Source: Gallionellaceae bacterium (GTDB lineage Bacteria; Pseudomonadota; Gammaproteobacteria; Burkholderiales; Gallionellaceae). From it: a DNA stretch of 6,488 nucleotides. This document shows, one piece after another, positions 4,671 through 6,488 of the stretch. The translations under genes and the position numbers were made by a program. The stretch lies in assembly GCA_030690855.1 (NCBI GenBank), contig JAUYFR010000317.1, forward strand, positions 1-6,488. The letters are read 5' to 3'. The notes below the pieces were generated by a model, which saw only the letters and a list, made by a program, of their open reading frames with translations, was not told the origin of the DNA and ran no database searches. The stretch's first letter is position 1; each line of letters starts with the position of its first letter.

Positions 4671-6488
4671 TTCTGGCGACCCGAAAACCGATGTAGTCGT
4701 TCCGGTCGTCGGGCGAGAGGTTGTTGCGGAGGGCAGCGCGCAGGTAACTCGAGCCGACGCTGAAGCTGAACCACGAACCGCCGCGAAGCACGCGCCTGCC
4801 ACAGCTACCTTCATAGCAATCACTCATCCATTCCCACACGTTGCCGCTCATGTCGTACAGGCCGTAGCCGTTGGCTTGTTTCTGTCCGACCGGATGCGTT
4901 TTGTTGCCGCTGTTTTGATCGTACCAAGCCACTGCACCCGCATCGTTGTCGCCACAGTATTCCGTTTTGTTTCCACCGTAACAGGCAAACTCCCATTCGG
5001 CTTCGGTGGGCAGGCGATATTGTTTGCCTGTTTTGGCATTCAATTTTTGCAAGTAGGTTTGAACGTCGTCCCAACTCACTTGCTCTACCGGACAATTGTC
5101 GCAGCCTGAGAAGTGCGACGGATTATTGCCCATCACGGCACGCCATTGCGCTTGGGTGACTTCTGTTTTCGCCATGAAAAATGCTTGTACCGCAGGAATT
5201 TTGACCATCTCGGGGCGCAAGGTTTGTTCTTCCCGTTCCCGTTCCCGTTCCCGTTCCTGTTCCCGTTCCTGCTTCATTTTCGGCGTAAGGAAGGCACCGC
5301 CCAAATAAGTGAAACGTGCGTTGTCGGCATCGTTGGCCAGTGCAATTTCGATACTGTCACTACCTGCTTTGACTTTTCCCTCAGGGCGCACCAAGCCCGC
5401 TACCCATTGCTGTTTAAAGGCTTTGGCTTCTGCCAGAGGGAGCGGGATGTTGCCATTCATCGCGAGTTTGATGTTAGGTGTTTTACCACGCAGGCTAATG
5501 CTGAACTGGCGGGCTTCGGTGTCGTAAGCGCCCAATTCAGCGGTAATGCTTTCTGCACCAATGCTGTATTCACGGTCAGCAAGTTGTTTGATGCTGTCGC
5601 GTAGGGGGGCGGTTTCTGCGGTTGCCAGCTGGGTGACGTTTAATCTTGCTAGCTCTGCATCGCGTTGGCCATTAAGCTCACTGCGTTGTTTGGCTTGGCG
5701 CGCATTGAAGTCTGCCACGGGTTCGAATTCGTCGCGTTGTTCATTTTTAAGAGCGGCGAGTTGCGCGGCGTAACGCTGGGTGACTTTGGCTCGGGTTTGC
5801 GCGAGTTCTGTTTCGTAGCCCGCTTCGATGCTGTTGATTTGTTGGTTGAGGCGTTTGATTTCGGCAACCGCAGATTCGACGGTGGGGAAGTCGCCTGCTT
5901 GTGTGGTGGTGCTCTTTCTTTTTGTATCTGCTTGTGCTTTAAGTGCGGCTAGGCGTTTATCGTCTTCGCCTTTAGCGGCAAGCATTCGTAGGCGATCGGC
6001 TTCTTCGTCCTGGCGACGCTTTTCTTCTGCGGCGAGTTGGTCTTGTTTGAGTTGCTCTGCCTTCAGCTTGCCCGCGATAGCATTTTTGGCGATGTCAGCT
6101 TCTCGTTTCAGGCGATCTATTTCGGCTTGGTTTGCTGATTGTTTCGCCTTAACAGCAGCTTCGTCCATTGCTTTGAGTTCGGCTTCAAGCTTGGCTATTT
6201 CGGCTTTGTTGTCCGCTACTTTTTGTTCGAGGCTGGGGATAAAGACAAAGTCGCCTGTGCCATACAGTGTGCCGTAAGACGGGGTTTGGTTGTGGTTTCT
6301 GGCGCGCGCATCGCCGTTCACTTTTTCTTTGATGATGGCTTGTATTTCGTTGGCGGTGATAAAATCCCCAGTATTTTCAAGGAGTTCGATGAGTCTGCCG
6401 GTAAACACGGAGTGGCCGTTGTTGCCGCCGTCGAGCACTTCCTGATTTTTACCTCCAGCGGTGAGCACTTGGCGCACGCGTTCTTTGG
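4660..6488 (-). CDS. Caspase-like peptidase / coiled-coil / SUMF1 (FGE-sulfatase fold) protein, 5' end missing; likely DGR target
   Basis: The frame is open to the right edge, so the true start lies outside. Residues are counted from the GTG (Val) at 6475-6477, giving 605 visible. Residues 1-81 are the end of a caspase-like (peptidase C14) domain: RQVLTAGGKNQ, GHSVFTGRLIELLE and QTPSYGTLYGTGDFVF. The catalytic His and Cys would be upstream and unseen. Residues about 84-285 are a long Lys/Glu/Ala/Gln-rich coiled coil with one break near 188-200. Residues about 290-400 look beta-rich and match no family I can name. Residues 404-416 are an Arg-Glu repeat. Residues about 424-605 are a SUMF1/FGE-sulfatase domain: FFMAKTEVTQAQW, RLPTEAEWEFA, GLYDMSGNVWEW, RGGSW and IGFRVA. 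Three cysteine pairs are visible (459/462, 499/508, 554/559). Such domains often serve as C-type-lectin-fold binders rather than enzymes, and the final 45 residues bear a DGR variable-region signature. Inferred role: ligand recognition controlling a caspase-type effector. Confidence 0.85.
   Translation of the reverse strand, partial: KERVRQVLTAGGKNQEVLDGGNNGHSVFTGRLIELLENTGDFITANEIQAIIKEKVNGDARARNHNQTPSYGTLYGTGDFVFIPSLEQKVADNKAEIAKLEAELKAMDEAAVKAKQSANQAEIDRLKREADIAKNAIAGKLKAEQLKQDQLAAEEKRRQDEEADRLRMLAAKGEDDKRLAALKAQADTKRKSTTTQAGDFPTVESAVAEIKRLNQQINSIEAGYETELAQTRAKVTQRYAAQLAALKNEQRDEFEPVADFNARQAKQRSELNGQRDAELARLNVTQLATAETAPLRDSIKQLADREYSIGAESITAELGAYDTEARQFSISLRGKTPNIKLAMNGNIPLPLAEAKAFKQQWVAGLVRPEGKVKAGSDSIEIALANDADNARFTYLGGAFLTPKMKQEREQEREREREREEQTLRPEMVKIPAVQAFFMAKTEVTQAQWRAVMGNNPSHFSGCDNCPVEQVSWDDVQTYLQKLNAKTGKQYRLPTEAEWEFACYGGNKTEYCGDNDAGAVAWYDQNSGNKTHPVGQKQANGYGLYDMSGNVWEWMSDCYEGSCGRRVLRGGSWFSFSVGSSYLRAALRNNLSPDDRNDYIGFRVARTLP
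4672..4803 (-). other. Putative DGR variable region (VR) in the SUMF1 domain
   Basis: DGRs copy a template repeat with adenine-specific errors into the 3' end of a target gene, so AAC codons become NNC. Between the constant blocks RVLRGGSW (562-569) and IGFRVA (596-601) the codons at residues 570-575, 578, 583, 587, 591, 594 and 595 are all NNC and encode Phe, Ser, Phe, Ser, Val, Gly, Tyr, Leu, Leu, Asp, Asp and Tyr. Four positions that could be unchanged or original Asn (585, 586 and 593 as AAC, 577 as AGT) remain. A plausible template would read Asn at nearly all these positions. The invariant frame (LRAA, R, SP, R) has mostly A-free codons. The stretch 4681-4800 is 79/120 G+C (66%) against 63/120 (53%) in the next 120 bases. 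The exact limits and the template are unknown because no template repeat is in the window. Confidence 0.6.
5230..5271 (-). repeat. Seven-unit hexanucleotide tandem repeat encoding Arg-Glu
   Basis: On the plus strand the unit TTCCCG occurs at 5230, 5236, 5242, 5248 and 5260, with the variant TTCCTG at 5254 and 5266. On the coding strand this yields alternating Glu and Arg, with Gln where the variant occurs. It lies between the unassigned domain and the SUMF1 domain. Six-base units keep the frame, so slippage would change linker length without breaking the gene. It is probably a rigid charged helix. Confidence 0.85.

Noticed and set aside
4424..4810. Searched for a DGR template repeat or reverse-transcriptase motif near the VR
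   Set aside because: No second copy of the SUMF1 end with AAC-rich codons and no YxDD-type reverse-transcriptase frame was found by eye anywhere in the window.
5113..5604. 163-residue plus-strand open frame opposite the caspase-SUMF1 gene
   Set aside because: It is an antisense shadow. Its Phe-Pro repeats simply mirror the Arg-Glu repeat of the real gene, it has no family motif, and the minus-strand frame is a recognisable protein over the same span.
5828..6277. 149-residue plus-strand open frame rich in Ser, Ala and Leu
   Set aside because: It lies antisense to the coiled coil; Lys/Glu/Ala-rich coding gives long Ser/Leu-rich frames on the opposite strand. No ribosome site or motif supports it.
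1..6488. CRISPR arrays, tRNA or rRNA genes, insertion sequences
   Set aside because: No regularly spaced direct repeats, no tRNA-like cloverleaf or CCA ends, and no transposase frame or flanking terminal inverted repeats were seen.

Overview
The window reads as chromosomal DNA of a betaproteobacterium, possibly of the Nitrosomonadales/Methylophilales type. The evidence is a stand-alone (unfused) HisB, the gene order hisC-hisB-hisH, protein sequences typical of that group, and a base composition near 50% G+C. The genus cannot be read from the sequence.

Positions 1-2144, minus strand, carry the core of a histidine biosynthesis operon: hisC (complete), hisB (complete) and hisH (its end lies beyond the left edge). 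The genes are separated by only 7-8 bases. The 206-base gap at 2145-2350 separates hisC from a divergent gene at 2351-3598 (+) for a FliB-type, cysteine-rich lysine methylase. The hisG and hisD genes that usually precede hisC in this lineage are not there.

Positions 3601-6488, minus strand, form an accessory block. In transcription order it contains: (a) a large gene entering from the right edge, with the end of a caspase-like peptidase domain, a long charged coiled coil, an unassigned probably beta-rich domain, an Arg-Glu repeat linker and a C-terminal SUMF1/FGE-sulfatase (C-type-lectin-fold) domain; (b) a DUF433 antitoxin and DUF5615 PIN-like toxin overlapping by 4 bases; (c) a small lipoprotein that ends two bases from the convergent methylase gene.

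The most interesting feature is the last 130 or so bases of the caspase-SUMF1 gene. They look like the variable region (VR) of a diversity-generating retroelement (DGR): a conserved SUMF1 frame in which most candidate contact positions are NNC codons, as adenine mutagenesis of AAC template codons would produce. Local G+C is also much higher there than in the preceding sequence. No reverse transcriptase, Avd or template repeat is visible here. The call therefore rests on the VR signature and on the known use of this fold by DGR targets. The inferred role is a variable recognition domain coupled to a caspase-like effector, i.e. a possible defence or conflict sensor, with a toxin-antitoxin pair directly downstream.
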